Source: Lineus longissimus
Taxonomy: Eukaryota > Nemertea > Pilidiophora > Heteronemertea > Lineidae
DNA length: 64,000 bases
NCBI RefSeq assembly: GCF_910592395.1
Contig: NC_088323.1
Location: forward strand, 9,424,001 to 9,488,000
Direction: 5' to 3'
Under the pieces are notes generated by a model, which was not told the origin of the DNA, ran no database searches, and saw only the letters and a program-made list of their open reading frames with translations. Below, one piece after another: positions 1 through 12,248 of the stretch. The translations under genes and the position numbers were made by a program. Position 1 is the stretch's first letter; each line of letters begins with the position of its first letter.

Positions 1-3000
1 TTTATCGACTTTGAAGTGTTCCGCAGTTAAAGGGAGACTATAGGCAGCAGCTAGGTAGGCAAGATAAAGTCATACAAATTTGCCAATAGGGGTCAGTCAT
101 ATCTCTAGGCATGGAGCCAGTCTCTCTTAAAGCACAGTCAACAGGCATTTGGTCTTAGTATTTGGGTAAGTAAAGAATCAAGGCAGCTCAGAGAGCAATG
201 ATTGAACGATGCTGTGGACAAGTCCAAGGATACTGCATCAGTCACGACCAACTTCTCATCAGAAAGCGTCACCACCAGCATATTCAATGTTCAGTTCCAA
301 CCTGTACCAGTCCAATGCACGCCTGTCATGGTCAGCAGTGGTCAGCTTAGCGCGATATGGAACATTCTTCCGAAACTCAAGCGAGGGAAGTCTGCTCATT
401 AGCCTATCTCGCGCACTGCTCCTTCTTGTCAAACATCGTAGTGAAATCGTGGTACAGTGGGGCGTCCTCGAGGATTGCAGCTGGTCGGACAGACGTGAGG
501 TGGAATGTGGGCGGCTGCACTTCTTCAGTGATGTGCGATGGCAGATAGCACAGTTGTTGCGTTGCATGACAGCTGAAGGTGAATGTGATATCATAGAACT
601 GAGGCGTTTGCAATGAGACTATAGGTGAAGTAGAAGCAAGGAGTGAAATGGGCCATCTTCCAGTGACTAATATACAGAGTAAGGGCACTGGGTGTTGTTA
701 GATTCAGCATTGAATGTATTCCTCATACAAGCGTGAATAGTGTGGACATACAGTGAGAGGTGAGAGACCCCTATTGACTACTTCTTGTAACTTTATCTTG
801 GATATTATATAAGTATTGAACTTCTAGCCATGGAATATGAAGAAATTGAAGTTGAAGGCATGGAATATGAAAAATTATTCAACGGTGAAAGACATTATTC
901 CATGAGGCTTTGCCGTGATCGCAAAGGACGCGACGCGATTGGTTCACATGCTAATGAGGTATGAATGATAATGATAATTACCTCTATAATGCTACTTGGA
1001 TAGCGACTGTGTCGTTGATTAACACTAATGAATAATGTCTTCTTATCCCTATGACTCCATACACAGTGAGGGCATTGTCCCATTCCCATCAAATGGTAAC
1101 TTATTGTACCGTATTAGGGTGGAAGTTGGGGAGCAGATACCTACTAATGAGGTATGAATGATAATGATAATTACCTCTATAATGCTACTTGGATAGCGAC
1201 TGTGTCGTTGATTGCAACAGTGGTCTATGTCAATGTGTGCCTGTAATGTCAATGAAGTATGATGAGGTGATGACGATAGTGCAATTATTAAATATTGGCA
1301 AGAGATCATACTACAACATAGGCCTTGTTTTTGACAGATGACTGTGCGACATTCCCATTGGGTCTTGTTGGAGTCAGCGCTGCATGTATTCCTTGTACAA
1401 GCTTGAATAGTTGTGACGGACTATGAGGGGTGAGAGACCCCTATCGGCTACTTCGGCTAACTTTATCTTGCCTACCTAGCTGCTAGCAATAGTGCCCCTT
1501 TATCAAGACTGAAACCCACTGTGCGGGGCTAAGAAATTACCTTTATAATCCTAGTTGGATAACCACTGTGTAGATGATTTGAAGAGTGCTCTGTGGATGT
1601 GTGCCTGTAATGTCAATGAAAGTATGATGAGGTGATGACGATAGTGGAATGACGAAATATTGGAAAGAGATCTATTCCTAGAAGAACATATGTCCTGTTT
1701 TGACTAGGTGGCGCATTTTAGAATCAGCGGTGAGCACTGTGTGTAACATGGTGGAGGCAGCGGAGATAATAACTGTGTCGAAAGTATTGTTATAGGGCCT
1801 TCCCTAGGCCCATGGGGTTCAATTTACAATCCACGATTGAAAAGACGTAGTTTGATCGCATTCAACTATAAATCCATTGAACAGTTGTGTTCCTTTAGTC
1901 AACCGATGACCTTTTGTTGGGCCATGATCGGGGATTGTAAACTGTAAATGTATTATGGACTGGGAGACGGGGGAAACACAAGTGAAACTGAAATAGACCA
2001 AAACAAGTGATTTTGGGGCTTTGGTTTAGACGCATGCCCCATGCGCCATGCGGGATTATACGGTTCATGTGAACTTGTTGACATCCACATGATCTAGTGC
2101 TGTTATTGGTCATGGACATGGTACATGGTAGGCCTAATCATCATGGCTATATGTTTCAGGAAAAGCTCGGAGTAAAATGAACTGCCGATGAATAATGATG
2201 TTGTTCATGTTTACCATGTTTACTAGTACATAGCCATAGGGTATGCACTGGCCAGTGCACTTTCTGCACGTCGTCATGGTCATGTACGTGATACCTTGCA
2301 TATTTTGTTTTTTGAATGCGCATGCTTTTTGGGCAAAATCACTTGTACCAACACTAATGAATAATGTCTTCTTATCCCTATGACTCCATACACAGTGAGG
2401 GCATTGTCCCATTCCCATCAAATGGTAACTTATTGTACCGTATTAGGGTGGAAGTTGGGGAGCAGATACCTACCGTTGCACGCCTGTCATAATCAGTCGT
2501 GATGAGCTTAGCGCGATATGGAACATTCTTCAGAAACTCAAGCGAGGGAAGTCTGCTCATTAGCATATCTCGCGCACTGCTCCTTCTTGTCAAACATCGT
2601 AGTGAAATCGTAATGGAACACGTCTGGCTTTGCGCCAGACGTTGAGACTAATAAGTGAAGAACTAATAGGTAAAGAACTTCTACTTGCGCGAGACTGCTC
2701 TGATAAAATTATCATTGCAGAGACTACGGTGACGTACACATATATTTTTTACAATCAAAAATGCCCTCAAAAGACGACATGGAATGATTATTTTATTGAT
2801 ATTTCCTACTATATACCTTCCAATTATCACTTTATACAAATAGATCGGCGTTAGGTCGCATGCTTTTCTTTCCTGGTGACACTATAAAGCAAAATAGTTG
2901 CAACCCCGTAAATGCGCTATAAGTCCAATAATAAGTGACGGTGACCCGTTATAAATGTTTCGCCAGCTTCGCCTTTTTGCCGCTACGCGGCGCGTTGGGC

Positions 3001-3008
3001 CCTTGCGT
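1..3008. repeat. Left arm of giant inverted repeat
   Basis: The sequence from the window edge to 3008 reappears in reverse complement at 7288-9587. The outermost bases (tttatcgactttgaag) match the complement at 9571-9587, and the innermost shared bases are cgttgggcccttgcgt, ending at 3008. The arm starts before the window. It is longer than the right arm because it carries at least two extra pieces: about 1019-1213 (a second copy of the block at 2351-2474 plus a short duplicated flank) and about 1571-2100. Blocks recur inside the arm: 345-455 is repeated at 2510-2612, and the words gagagacccctat and ctttatcttg recur three times. Short reading frames here are mirrored in the other arm and show no recognisable domain. 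Confidence 0.9.
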
Positions 3009-3601
3009 CCAGTTTATAAATTAATCTCTTCATAGCGTTATTCCATCGGCATCGGTATAGTGGTGTCTGTTGACTGTGCATTAAGAGGCATGATGCCGGT
3101 CTCTCTTAAAGCACAGTCAACAGACATGTGGTTTCAGTATTAGGTCTTTCATTGTAGCAATGCGAAAATGTAAGCAATTTTGGTTAGTTCCGTCATAACA
3201 TAGAGTGACTCAACCACTCTCTTGATTACAGCGGCTGCCTCAGCGTCACTACGCGGGGCATAATGGTATCAGGCTATTAAGTAGTTTCGCGCGATATGCA
3301 CCATTCTGGGAAAACTCATTGTGGAAGTATGCTCATTAGCATAATCTATTCTTAGCTCCAGCTCGAGGTAATCTTGCGCAGTGTTTCTTCCGCCGAGATA
3401 CATAGTGGTGGAAAACGTCTAGGTCTAGTACAATGAACGCCTGGCTTGCGCCAGACTAATAAGTGAAGACGGTCTGGCTGCGCGAGGCTACTGTGATGAA
3501 AATGACCATTGCGGAGACTCTGAGACGTCTGCAAATACTTTTTACAATTAAAAATACTCTCAAAAGACGATAAAGAATGATTATTTATTAACATTTCCCA
3601 A
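3009..3601. repeat. Spacer with a hairpin and a diverged copy of the arm's inner block
   Basis: 3064-3126 is a near-perfect hairpin (tgtctgttgactgtgc facing gcacagtcaacagaca) related to the one at 9794-9863. 3277-3601 is an older, diverged copy of 2500-2815: the words gcgcgatatg, tgctcattagca, tggc-tgcgccaga, aataagtgaag and caaaagacga occur in the same order with many substitutions. This shows that the inner arm block is a repeat family with copies of different age. No gene is seen. Confidence 0.7.
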
Positions 3602-4790
3602 CGCCCCGGGGTAAGCGTCTCGGAAGGACTTCCCCCCAGTCTGTGGCTAATACATGTCAGGGACGGGGGTTTAGGGAGCTCCCCCATGTCAACAGTTGTG
3701 TGAGTTCACAGAGCTTGAACTCCACATAATAACCTGCCAGAGTGCCAGACTACGATAGTCAGGACACCTTTTCCAGGGGAACATTTTCCATTTCTACACC
3801 GGCTATCGCGATGCAGTTTATTTAGTGCTTAAGAGACACACGGGGAGAACCGCCTATCAAAACAAAAATTGCCGGAAGGAACTGTAGCAGGTTCCCAACA
3901 AGGGCATTGGGGGGGTCCCCCTGCTCTGGACAGCAACCAGTCTAGGACTATCGAAATTCTGAAATCAAAGGCCTGTCTGTCGTCCAGGCAACATCACAGA
4001 GAAAGAAAGAAAACCTGACCGATGACGGAGGGCACCGCCGAACCGGCGTCTAACCAGGTGCGCACGCAACAGTATCGAATAAGGTCTATATCGCAAAATA
4101 GGTTGCCAATATGAAAACTTAAATATGAGATACCTGCTTTTTCCAAAGCCGATGTCAGGTTTTCCAATCCCGGCAATTCCAGCCCTTGGTAGCAACATCC
4201 TTTTGAAGATAACAGGTTATGACTTGATCATGGCCTTCGTGGCCGTTTTGGTAGCTGGTGAAAAAAGCATCGCACCTCTGAATATTCGAGCATGCCACAC
4301 TACAGCAAAGAATTGACTGGACTCGTAATTTTGCCAAAGTTAAATTATTATCATTTCCACTTTGCATTGTCATGAAATGGAATGAGGAAAACACTATACT
4401 TGCTGAAGCTATGTCCATGTTGTCAGGATGTGCAATAGTCCCAATTCGACATATTAAATTGTATTTACACGGTCTACGAACTCATTCAATGTAATTCCTA
4501 ATTGGACGACCTGCTTTCTCGAGATATTGATGGTGTCATCGCAAATATCCCAGACAAAACTTTCCGTAGCAAGGCTTTAAATGAAAATGGCCTGGTGGTT
4601 ATATTGAATCTATACGTATATTAAATATGTATAGAGTTTGTAAATAAAAAACAAACCTATACACTTATTCCTATAAACAGATAGATTCTATATAACTTAA
4701 ATAACGTTTTAAATCATACATTAAAAACAACTATAGATAGCACTTATTATCATTCACTTTGAAATTATGAAATTCTAGATGGAAATTGGT
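3602..4790. repeat. Dispersed repeat block C, copy 1
   Basis: This block is recovered, with scattered substitutions and small indels, at 38812-39955. It starts near ggggtaagcgtctcggaagg and ends in an AT-rich stretch rich in tatac words. Inside, 3765-3806 carries the end of the MITE family seen whole at 12047-12248 (acattttccatttctacacc). Small reading frames on both strands are partly kept between the two copies but differ in length, so coding is not supported. Confidence 0.75.
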
Positions 4791-5134
4791 TTAATGACGA
4801 TTTTGTATTTACATGGTTTCCAAGGTGAAGGGGTTTCTCTATAGATTTCCTTTATTACTTGCATGAGACATTTTCTTCACATTCACAATTACACGATATG
4901 GCTAAAACAAAATTACTAGCATCAGCTACATCTACATGTAGTTGTTTAGCTCCTTCACAATATTTCAGTCGAGCTAATAATACAGTTGATGTATTTGGAT
5001 AGAATGTCACTAGGACAAAGGATTTCATTCAGTTACAATCTTGGATGTGTTTAAGCATATGGGTGTCCCAGAACCAACCATTTTCGTCTCTATACAGTAA
5101 GCATGGTAATAGAGTCATCATGCCACCAGATGTT
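4791..5134. other. AT-rich unique stretch between blocks C and B
   Basis: No partner was found elsewhere in the window. In copies 2 and 3 of block B this flank is replaced by the end of block A, so 5135 is a true block boundary. Short reading frames across 5029-5350 run into block B and have no recognisable features. Confidence 0.4.
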
Positions 5135-5637
5135 TCAATATGCTCTGCCCTTGGATATTTCAAACCCCAGGTGATATCCATACTCTTCAGACGAATTGTG
5201 CCGTTAGAAAAAAAGAGCCCAATCAGAGCGTCACTCGGTATTAAATGCGAATTTCGCACGAGCAACACAATGGCTGATATTTATAAAAATAAGCAAATGC
5301 TTATAAGAATATGCTTGCAAGCATTTGCTAAACTCGTAAGTATTGGGTAAAAGCATAACCTTCTACTTGATTTCATATTCATAAAGCAAGCATTTACTAG
5401 AAGATCCTTGACTTGGAACTTATAAGCAAAGGCTTGTTTCCTCATACTACATAACAGGGTGAAATCTGATTTCTAGTATTGGAGTTGTGGTTAGGGACTG
5501 GTTGATTTCGGATACGGTAACCGATAAGACCTTGGGAATGTTAAAATGCTTTGTTATTGAGGACAAGGATGGCCTTGTCTACTTTTTGTTGTTGTTCATT
5601 TGTTGAATTCCTATGCAAGTTTTTCGTCCTTAAGATG

Positions 5638-5737
5638 TCCAACGAAGCAGCGGTTCATGATGTTAATGAAACTGATGAACAATCAAATCAGTCGCAGCTG
5701 CCAACGGTGAAATCAGGGTTTAATGGGGTCATATGGT
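5638..5737 (+). CDS. Possible first exon inside the block B element
   Basis: An ATG in a reasonable context (aagATGtcc) opens a frame of about 33 codons rich in E, N, Q and S (starting MSNEAAVHDVNETDEQ). It runs to a good donor-like sequence, atatg/gtatgt, just before the poly(C) run. The same exon is present at 13868 and 19465 in the other two copies. I cannot find a convincing second exon and do not recognise the peptide, so this is a weak candidate for a remnant of the element's own gene. Confidence 0.25.
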
Positions 5738-5862
5738 ATGTCCCCCCCCCTTCACGAAAATGCTGAGCAATGTTTTTAAAAAAACCATTTAGCTTCAAAC
5801 TTAAAAATATGTTCTTTTAGTCCAAATTATCTGTCGATTTGCTCTCTCAATCGTTCACCAAT

Positions 5863-6117
5863 TTAAAAAATCTTGGTGTTAACCCCTGGAAATCTCTGAA
5901 AACTGCAGTGAGTGATATATTTATCAAGGAGTTTTGCTTCCACCGTTCCAGGGAAATAATCAGATATGTTGTTGATTGTTCTCAAAACAGGCGGGTTGAG
6001 AAATTCTGACATCAACTGCAACGCCCAACTGGAACCCTGGGTCTGATATACAGTCACATGTGGAACCTCTCTAAGCCGACACTTCTCTATTGAGGATCCG
6101 CTCTCTGTTAAGGACAC
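5863..6117 (-). CDS. 84-residue reading frame repeated in all three block B copies
   Basis: The frame begins MSLTESGSSIEKCRLREV and ends PGVNTKIF. It is predicted unchanged at 14099-14353 and 19689-19943. Identity between copies follows from the recent duplication and is not evidence for selection. There is no recognisable domain, signal peptide or membrane segment. It lies in the middle of the 1.45 kb inverted-repeat element, so if real it would be an internal exon of that element. Confidence 0.2.
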   Translation of the reverse strand: MSLTESGSSIEKCRLREVPHVTVYQTQGSSWALQLMSEFLNPPVLRTINNISDYFPGTVEAKLLDKYITHCSFQRFPGVNTKIF

Positions 6118-7287
6118 TGCATCTGGTCCTTATTGAAGGCGGGTGGGCATTTCCGTTTAAAATGACTTCTGTGACCAAGACACCTCTCAATTAAGGACAT
6201 CAGCTTTGTCAGTTCCGAGGGTGTCCTTAAAGCTGAGATAATATTGTTTATCGCAAGAGTGTCTCCATTCGTGTTTTCACCGCCGTCAGTGCCCCGCCAT
6301 GAATTTTTCCTTAGTCAGCTAACCATTCCCCATTTGGCTCATTAACAGATAAAATTTTGATAAAACCATGATCCACATGATTTTCTTTGGGTGTACTCCT
6401 TTGGACGCCCGCAATTGGCAAGAAAGCAGCAATCTCCAACACTTCTGATGACCAGCCTGAGTTTCAAGCTTGGTCAGGAGCTACCTTGAAAATTCTAAGG
6501 ATTTACTTATAAGCGTATGCTTTATACTTCTGTTTATAAATAAAGAACGAAGCAAATGCTTAGACTTCAAGCTATTGCTACAATACTTAAAAGCAAACAC
6601 TTTTGCTTGTAGCATAAGCTTAAAAGTATAAGCTTTTCCTTGGGTTTTATGAATATGGGGGCTAGTAAATGCTTGAAAATCTAAGTAGAAGCAAATGCTT
6701 GAGTTTTATAAATACCAGCCAATGCCCTACCCGCGCCAAATCATTATCGAAGCAATCGATGCTTCATCAGATCATATGCGAGTTTCTGAGAGGGAGCCTA
6801 CTGTTAGCCCTATATTGTCAACATGTTCATCGTAGAGTAACTACTGATCTGCGCTGATTTTTTAAGCAGGAAATGACAAGTTAATTTAACCGCCACTGGA
6901 AAAAAGTAAATAATAAGCTGAATCACTAGTCGTGCGAAATCCTCTTTCAAGCTTGATTTTTAAGGTTATTTGCTGAATCGCACGTACCCCGCTGCAACTT
7001 TATTTTATTTCGTAACAAAGACACAAAAACACTTCAACATAATGTTTAACAGCATAACATTGATGTAGCTTAAAGAATCAAAAAAGTTAGTTTTTTCTAA
7101 GATTTTATTAAAACCTGTCTTGATTGTATCGCCAATCTGAGCATTAACTATACAATGTGTGTAGAGTAATTGGAACAGCAACTGTACTGCTTTCGTCAGG
7201 GTTTTGTATTCGAGTTTAATACTGATAACACCAGTATCAAATAATGAGTACATAAACAAGGTTGAGTAATGTAAAGTTTGGACTTGA

Positions 7288-9587
7288 CGCAAGGGCCCAA
7301 CGCGCCGCGTAGCGGCAAAAAAGCGAAGCTGGCGAAACATTTATAACGGGTCACCGTCACTTATTATTGGACTTATAGCGCATTTACGGGGTTGCAACTA
7401 TTTTGCTTTATAGTGTCACCAGGAAAGAAAAGCATGCGACCTAACGCCGATCTATTTGTATAAAGTGATAATTGGAAGGTATATAGTAGGAAATATCAAT
7501 AAAATAATCATTCCATGTCGTCTTTTGAGGGCATTTTTGATTGTAAAAAAGATATGTGTACGTCACCGTAGTCTCTGCAATGATAATTTTATCAGAGCAG
7601 TCTCGCGCAAGTAGAAGTTCTTTACCTACTAGTTCTTCACTTATTAGTCTCAACGTCTGGCGCAAAGCCAGACGTTTTCCATTACGATTTCACTACGATG
7701 TTTGACAAGAAGGAGCAGTGCGCGAGATATGCTAATGAGCAGACTTCCCTCGCTTGAGTTTCTGAAGAATGTTCCATATCGCGCTAAGCTCATCACTACT
7801 GGTTATGACAGGCGTGCATCGGTAGGTATGTGCTCCCCAACTTCCACCCTAATACGGTACAATAAGTTACCATTTGATGGGAATGGGACAATGCCCTCAC
7901 TGTGTATGGAGTCATAGGGATAAGAAGACATTATTCATTAGTGTTGGTACAAGTGATTTTGCCCAAAAAGCATGCGCATTCAAAAAACAAAATATCAATA
8001 TGCAAGGTATCACGTACATGACCATGACGACGTGCAGAAAGTGCACTGGCCAGTGCATACCCTATGGCTATGTACTAGTAAACATGGTAAACATGAACAA
8101 CATCATTATTCATCGGCAGTTCATTTTACTCCGAGCTTTTCCTGAAACATAGGGCCTATAGCCATGATGATTAGGCCTACCATGTACCATGACCAATAAC
8201 AGCACGAGATCATACACAGTGGTTATCCAACTAGGATTATAAAGGTAATTTCTAAGCCCCGCACAGTGGGTTTCAGTCTTGATAAAGGGGCACTATTGCT
8301 AGCAGCTAGGTAGGCAAGATAAAGTTAGACGAAGTAGCCGATAGGGGTCTCTCACCCCTCAAAGTCCGTCACAACTATTCAAGCTTGTACAAGGAATACA
8401 TGCAGCGCTGACTTTAACAAGACCCAATGGGAATGTCGCACAGTCATCTGTCAAAAACAAGACCTATGTTGCAGTATGATCTCTTGCCAATATTTAATAA
8501 TTGCACTATCATCATCACCTCATCATACTTCATTGACATTACAGGCACACATTGACATAGACCACTGTTGCAGTCAACGACACAGTCGCTATCCAAGTAG
8601 CATTATAGAGGTAATTATCATTATCATACCTCATTAGCATGTGAACCAATCACGTCACGTCCTTTGCGATCACGGCAAAGCCTCATGGAATAATGTCTTT
8701 CACCGTTGAATAATTTTTCATATTCCATGCCTACAACTTCAATTTCTTCATATTCCATGGCTAGAAGTTCAATACTAATATAATATCCAAGATAAAGTTA
8801 CAAGAAGTAGTCAATAGGGGTCTCTCACCTCTCACTGTATGTCCACACTATTCACGCTTGTACGAGGAATACATTCAATGCTGAATCTGACAACACCCAG
8901 TGCCCTTACTCTGTATATTAGTCACTGGAAGATGGCCCATTTCACTCCTTGCTTCTACTTCACCTATAGTCTCATTGCAAACGCCTCAGTTCTATGATAT
9001 CACATTCACTTTCAGCTGTCATGCAACGCAACAACTGTGCTATCTGCCATCGCACATCAACGAAGAAGTGCAGCCGCCCACATTCCACCTCACGTCTGTC
9101 CGACCAGCTGCAATCCTCGAGGACGCCCCACTGTACCACGATTTCACTACGATGTTTGACAAGAAGGAGCAGCGCGCGAGATAGGCTAATGAGCAGACTT
9201 CCCTGCTTGAGTTTCGGAAGAATGTTCCATATCGCGCTAAGCTGACCACTGCTGACCATGACAGGCGTGCATTGGTCTGGTACAGGTTGGAACTGAACAT
9301 TGAATATGCTGGTGGTGACGCTTTCTGATGAGAAGTTGGTCGTGACTGATGCAGTATCCTTGGACTTGTCCACAGCATCGTTCAATCATTGCTCTCTGAG
9401 CTGCCTTGATTCTGTACTTACCCAAATACTAAGACCAAATGCCTGTTGACTGTGCTTTAAGAGAGACTGGCGCCATGCCTAGAGATATGACTGACCCCTA
9501 TTGGCAAATTTGTATGACTTTATCTTGCCTACCTAGCTGCTGCCTATAGTCTCCCTTTAACTGCAGAACACTTCAAAGTCGATAAAA
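7288..9587. repeat. Right arm of giant inverted repeat
   Basis: This is the reverse complement of the left arm. It begins at cgcaagggcccaacg, directly after the last base shared with block B, and is traceable to cttcaaagtcgataaa at 9587. Compared with the left arm it lacks the two extra segments and has few substitutions. The homology may continue beyond the window on the left side, so the true outer end is unknown. The arm sits exactly between a block B end and a block A start. Confidence 0.9.
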
Positions 9588-9925
9588 TGCCATGTTCCAC
9601 CTTTTAATGTGTTCAGACCGCCATTTTCAAAATAATCAAGTCAGGACACTGCCTTCTAGTCTCATAATAAATTTTGCTTTCCTCAATAATAACATTTCTT
9701 CTTCTTCAATGCTTTCATCATTCCAAACTTCTCCTCCTCTGACTTTTACAGGGGTACAGTCATGGCAATCAAAACCCAAATACTGAGACCAAATGCCTGT
9801 TGACTGTGCTTTAAGAGAGACTGGCGCCATGCCTAGTCTCTCTTAAAGCACAGTCAACAGACACCAACCCCCTCAGACTCAGAAACCACAAACGCCCAAC
9901 CCTTCCTGCTACCTTAATACTTCTG
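9588..9925. other. Flank of the right arm with a long hairpin
   Basis: 9772-9838 repeats 9421-9481 (acccaaatact-agaccaaatg onward) and then folds back on itself: tgcctgttgactgtgcttta at 9794 faces its complement ending at 9863. The rest is pyrimidine-rich single-copy sequence. No gene is seen. Confidence 0.6.
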
Positions 9926-12046
9926 GATTTCTCTAGTTCATATAGGTTGCGTGAAGAGGTTATGAAACACAAAATCATGTCAACCGCTTCATCAGCAAAA
10001 ACTTATTACGGGTATTGCATGTGTTCTAAACTATGCCATTAGAATCATTTCTACACGTTAATGATTATGCCCTAATTGTTGGTTTCAGAGAAGCCGTGGA
10101 AAATACACCGCCGGTTTTATCTTAATAGCAAAGAATGTGTATAACATGGAGTGATTTTGTGCGTGCACCACAGAGTAATCCGCTGTTTTTTTACTCAAAA
10201 TTTAGTGCATTATACAAAGTCATATTGTTGATGTTGCCAGATGGACTGGTTATTTTAGTATATTCACCATGAGGGGGCATTTGTGCTGTTTTTCTTGTGA
10301 TGTAGCCATTGTCCAACGACAGCACTGTCCAGGGCAGGCTGCTCGGTAAGTTGGACGACCTGCCTTGAACAATATTGCTTCTCGGCGACCAGGGGTGACC
10401 TTTAGGGAAAATATCATAACCTGCAAACCCAATCACGTCACTTCATGAAATATATCAAGGCAAGCATTTTTCGGAAACGAATCAATGAGGATGAAGCATA
10501 ATTGTCGAAGTAACATTCTAAAATACCTTGGTACTACAAATCATAGTTTCAAAGACAAATCCATTACCTTCTTTTTGTTTGTGAACAGAGAGTATTGCAA
10601 ACTCAAACAAAAGCCTCTTTGGTTGTGAAGAATTAATTATGCATATCCCGCTTCATTTGGTCACCATTTCGTCAAAAGAAAATGTATTTTTAAAATAACT
10701 GAAGAAAAAAACGTCCACTGAAAGTCGTTGTGCAAATTGCCTAAGGATCTCACACATTCTAGATACTGAAAAGAAAGTACTTTATTTATGCGTATTTAGG
10801 CACATGCGCATAAACGAAAACTGCATGTTTTCACCCTTGTTTTACCTGGTCATTGCCGTGCGCCTATGAATTTTGTGGGGTCAATTCTATACTCTTTCGT
10901 ATACTGCGTGGTGTGCGTGTGACTGCGCAGTGTCCCAGAAGTGGGATTCTTGTATGGTCGATGCAACTGTGCTTTACCTTGCACACTGTGCGGTCCCCGC
11001 CAGGTTGTGTGATTATCATTGGATTATTACACAGACATATATTCGTTTTCTATTATACACAGAAGATATTAGATTACAAAAACCAGCATTCGCGTACTTG
11101 GAACAATAAACAACACAGGTTTTTGAGTTATCTTCGCTTCATTTTTTCTCATTGATATGCGCATGCGCTAATATTCGGGAGGTAACCGCACCCTGAATAT
11201 AAGCGCTGTACATACGCATACATACGGTATAATTTATTTGATTGTAAACCGGCGCGGGTTTCGACGGAATTTTAGCAGCACGAAAGAGGGTTCGTATTGG
11301 TATCTCAACGTTGACCCAAATTCTCAGATCCAATTTCAAAGCACAGATAGCCTCTTTTCTTGTGCAGGGGCTCTGCTGTTGTGGCTTTGTTATCGAGAAA
11401 AACGGCCGACTTGATGTTGGAAACATCAGAGCAGCATCAGAGCTCCGCTACTAAAGGCGTTGATCAGGATAAAATTGAATTACGAAAAAAACATCGTGTT
11501 TAATCACCTCTCCGATCTGGTGTTCCATGTTCTGCTGCGACACACATAAAACTAAATACATTAACTGGTTGGATCGTGATGGCATGATTACTGTTCCTAT
11601 GATAAGACAATGTTTCATCAATTATAAAACAACATGTGAATTACGAAAGCAGCAAGGTTAGTCTCCTCTCTGATCTGGTGTCGCTTTTTTGTCCCCTGCA
11701 TCCCTGCGCAACGTAGTCTCCTCCAAACAAACGTGGTATATGTACGATTGACATCTGGCCTTTATATCGTGGGCATTCTACGATTAATGAACAGCCAATC
11801 AGGAGTCCGTTATAGTGAAGGAGGTTAGGTTGTTGATCTTTTGTTTTAATATATGGTCACTGCCCGCTCGTCCCCGCTCCCCGGGCGCCCGCCCGCCCGC
11901 CCCCCCCCCCTCCGATTCCCCCCTACCATAGACCCCGCATTTAGGCCCTACCCTTTTTAATGCAGGCAATGCTTTGAATTACCGAACATCTGCCTTTGAC
12001 GTCCCCGTTATGCGCTCCGACCGTTCGCCCCGACCAGTACGAACTG

Positions 12047-12248
12047 CCGGTGTAAAAGTAGAAAATGTCCCCTGGAAAAAGTGTCCGGCCCTATTGTATT
12101 CTGCTATAATAATAATATTTTTATGGTCCTATTATCTGGTCTATCGAGACCATGACTGACAATGCAATAGCTCAGAGATTGAAGCGCATAATAGAATCCT
12201 TTGTTTCCCGGACATTCTATCCTAGGACATTTTAAACTTCTACACCGG
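12047..12248. mobile_element. MITE with ccggtgta ends, copy 1
   Basis: The ends are inverted repeats: ccggtgtaaaagtagaaaat on the left against acattttaaacttctacacc on the right. The family recurs at 17643-17844 (inside tandem copy 2) and, in opposite orientation, at 43997-44167; single ends are found at 3777-3806 and 38992-39021. It is non-coding. No target duplication is evident. Confidence 0.7.

Larger units (their letters stand above)
5271..6721. mobile_element. Unclassified DNA element with terminal and subterminal inverted repeats
   Basis: The left end tggctgatatttataaaa is matched in inverse orientation by the right end ttttataaataccagcca (about 37 bases, imperfect). Behind each end lie several copies of the 12-mer palindrome AAGCAAATGCTT and close variants: near 5292, 5317 and 5384 on the left; near 6540, 6585, 6670 and 6700 on the right. 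Such clustered subterminal motifs are typical of transposase-binding ends of cut-and-paste elements. No transposase is recognisable, and no flanking target duplication is visible. Further copies lie at 13501-14957 and, truncated, at 19098-20503. Confidence 0.6.
5135..7287. repeat. Tandem-unit block B, first copy
   Basis: Identical in order, and nearly in sequence, to 13365-15523 and 18962-20503. The left boundary is at tcaatatgctctgccc. The right boundary is at tttggacttga, after which this copy runs into the right arm of the inverted repeat, whereas the second copy continues into block A. The differences I noticed are homopolymer lengths (for example the C run near 5742, longer in the second copy) and single substitutions. 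It contains the 1.45 kb inverted-repeat element at 5271-6721, then about 560 bases of AT-rich sequence without a recognisable gene. Confidence 0.9.

Noticed and set aside
202-616. Overlapping frames in the inverted-repeat arms as a gene
   Set aside because: Frames in the two arms differ in length through single-base indels and no domain is recognisable.
10375-10400. attgcttctcggcgaccagg resembles the start of U2 snRNA
   Set aside because: Only about ten bases agree and the rest does not follow U2 sequence or structure.
10853-11155. Reading frame of 100 codons present in both recent block A copies
   Set aside because: The older copy at 40649 loses the frame after about 65 codons through substitutions and indels; identity of the recent copies only reflects duplication.
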